Part shown: positions 43,961 to 45,000 of the stretch, one piece after another
Position numbering within the stretch: position 1 is the first letter of the stretch
How the letters are laid out: each line of letters opens with the position of its first letter
NCBI GenBank assembly: GCA_012295275.1
Contig: CM022676.1
Span: 5,899,719 to 5,944,718, forward strand
DNA: 45,000 bases
Direction of reading: 5' to 3'
Origin: Chrysomallon squamiferum
Lineage: Eukaryota > Mollusca > Gastropoda > Neomphalida > Peltospiridae
Program-made: the position numbers and the translations under genes
The notes under the pieces: generated by a model
What the model saw: the letters and a program-made list of their open reading frames with translations, nothing else
What the model was told of the DNA's origin: nothing
Database searches by the model: none

Positions 43961-44111
43961 ATGTGGACGCTTTTCTCACAACTGTGACTGTTTCTACAGT
44001 CTATCCTGATTGCCTGCCTGCCTGCCTGCACTGCACTGCATTCCAGTCCTCTCATTGGCTGGCCCTTTCATCAGAGCCAGCCAGACAAACTGGCTGTGTG
44101 TGAGCTGGTTC
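43961..44111 (+). promoter_or_regulatory. Candidate core promoter with inverted CCAAT box
   Basis: The sequence changes from microsatellite to balanced composition. CTGCCTGCCTGCCTGC lies at 44013-44028, an inverted CCAAT box (ATTGG) at 44054-44058, and GGCTGG / CCAGCC form an inverted repeat at 44057-44083. A TCAGTCAGT initiator-like element lies at 44110-44118, about 55 bases from the CCAAT box. No TATA box is seen. Confidence 0.45.
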
Positions 44112-44990
44112 AGTCAGTGTGAGAGAGAGCGAGAGAGAAAGAGAGAGAGCCAGCACAGCTCCGTAGACAACGAAACACTGTTATACCTCTGTGTGCGATA
44201 CCAGCCGTATTTCATCTCCAGTGACAAACGGCAGTTTTTGTTTTCCGTGATTTTTCTGTTTTTGGGGCCGTTTCTCGCTTTTTTTAAACCAGTCTGTTTT
44301 GTTTTGTTTTAGTTTTTTTTTGTTATTATTATTATTCTGTTACTGGATACATTTTTGTGTTTTTTTTTTAATGATTATATTTTTTTAATTATTTTTTTTT
44401 TTATGAAATTTTTTTTTTTTTTTTTTTGGAGATTATTGAACGAAAAGTGGAAGAATTATTATTATTAATTTTTTATTTTTTTAATTTTTGTATGTGAAAA
44501 AAAAAAAAGGAAAGAAAAAGAAAAAGAAGCTATATTTGTATAATGATTAACAGTGGATTTGTGTTTGGATATATACACTTCAGTGAATGACGAATCTACT
44601 CATGGATATATATATATATGTGTGTTTGGTTTTTACTTAAAAGCTGGAGATTACACTGTACATCCACTGTACCTAGCCCTATCGGCGATACATTACATCA
44701 GTAAACAGAAATAATCGTTAACCGTTTCATTTACGTTTACACAAAAAGAAGAAGAAGAAGGAAAGAATTTCTTGCTCTGGAATAATAATAATAATAATAA
44801 TAATAATACACTGAGATCATTTTGAATAGTCAGTTTCCCAAATTCGGATGAATTTACCAAAAGTGTTTTAGTATTTTTTAATCTCAAGTAACTGTGATAT
44901 TGTTTGTTATATTTGTGATCGCTTGTTTGGATAACTGCTCTTGGATTTACAAACGCTTGCTACGAGTTGAATATTCTGGTTCTAAGTGAG
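44112..44990 (+). other. Candidate non-coding first exon ending at a consensus donor
   Basis: If transcription starts near 44112 the exon would run about 880 bases to GAG|GTGAGT at 44990/44991, which matches the donor consensus GTRAGT at all positions. Stop codons in all frames and T-rich stretches (44330-44430) argue that it is untranslated, as in long leaders of developmental or neural genes. A 100-codon frame at 44010-44312 begins upstream of the proposed start and has no recognisable domain. The gene body would lie beyond the window. Confidence 0.4.
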
Positions 44991-45000
44991 GTGAGTGGAA

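Overview
This 45 kb window looks like animal (metazoan) intergenic or intronic DNA. It is AT-rich, has no operon-like packing, no long open frame of normal amino-acid composition and no rRNA or tRNA gene that I can recognise. It is saturated with long microsatellites (GT/CA, GA/CT, TA, AAT, AGT, CATA, ATTT and AAAAT types), long poly-T and poly-A runs, and tandem repeats with units of about 24 to 225 bp. This texture fits a large repeat-rich lophotrochozoan genome, perhaps a mollusc and possibly a cephalopod. That assignment is an impression, because no diagnostic gene is present. Nearly all long open frames here are translations of microsatellites (poly-Leu/Ser, Arg-Glu, Cys-Val, Tyr-Ile and similar) and I do not treat them as genes.

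Layout. 1-6.8 kb: degenerate tandem repeats, AAT, GT, CT and GA microsatellites, a CTCF-core-like site (1075), two juxtaposed 3'/5' splice-site motifs (3208, 4286) and a 31-codon frame with an EF-hand-like loop (6262). 6.8-7.6 kb: a 56-bp minisatellite that multiplies a splice-acceptor-like sequence and runs into a 68-bp segment bounded by AG and GTAAGG. 10.3-16.6 kb: a large diverged inverted repeat whose arms carry CT/GA tracts and a 92-bp tandem repeat. Its spacer holds a 36-bp higher-order array, a dense cluster of E-box and nuclear-receptor-type motifs (11.69-11.85 kb) and a more complex island (13.5-13.9 kb). 20.3-22.1 kb: a 104-bp satellite with a 5-unit higher-order repeat. 23.3-24.6 kb: a very degenerate 130-225 bp tandem array. 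30.0 kb: a near-consensus CTCF motif. 31.1-31.7 kb and 35.6-36.0 kb: two CpG-richer islands. 34.7-35.4 kb: a tandem array of CAG|GTA motifs that look like recursive splice sites. 37.5 and 38.5 kb: a dispersed direct duplicate. 42.6-42.9 kb: a potential long hairpin from equal (GA)n and (CT)n tracts.

The right edge (44.05-45.0 kb) looks most like a gene start. It has an inverted CCAAT box, a TCAGT initiator about 55 bp downstream, a long leader-like stretch and a consensus GAG|GTGAGT donor ten bases before the window ends. I infer a non-coding first exon of a plus-strand gene whose body lies to the right. The splice-like motifs upstream are also mostly on the plus strand, so part of the window could be a long intron of another transcript, but this is not shown. 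No complete protein-coding gene can be supported from this window alone.
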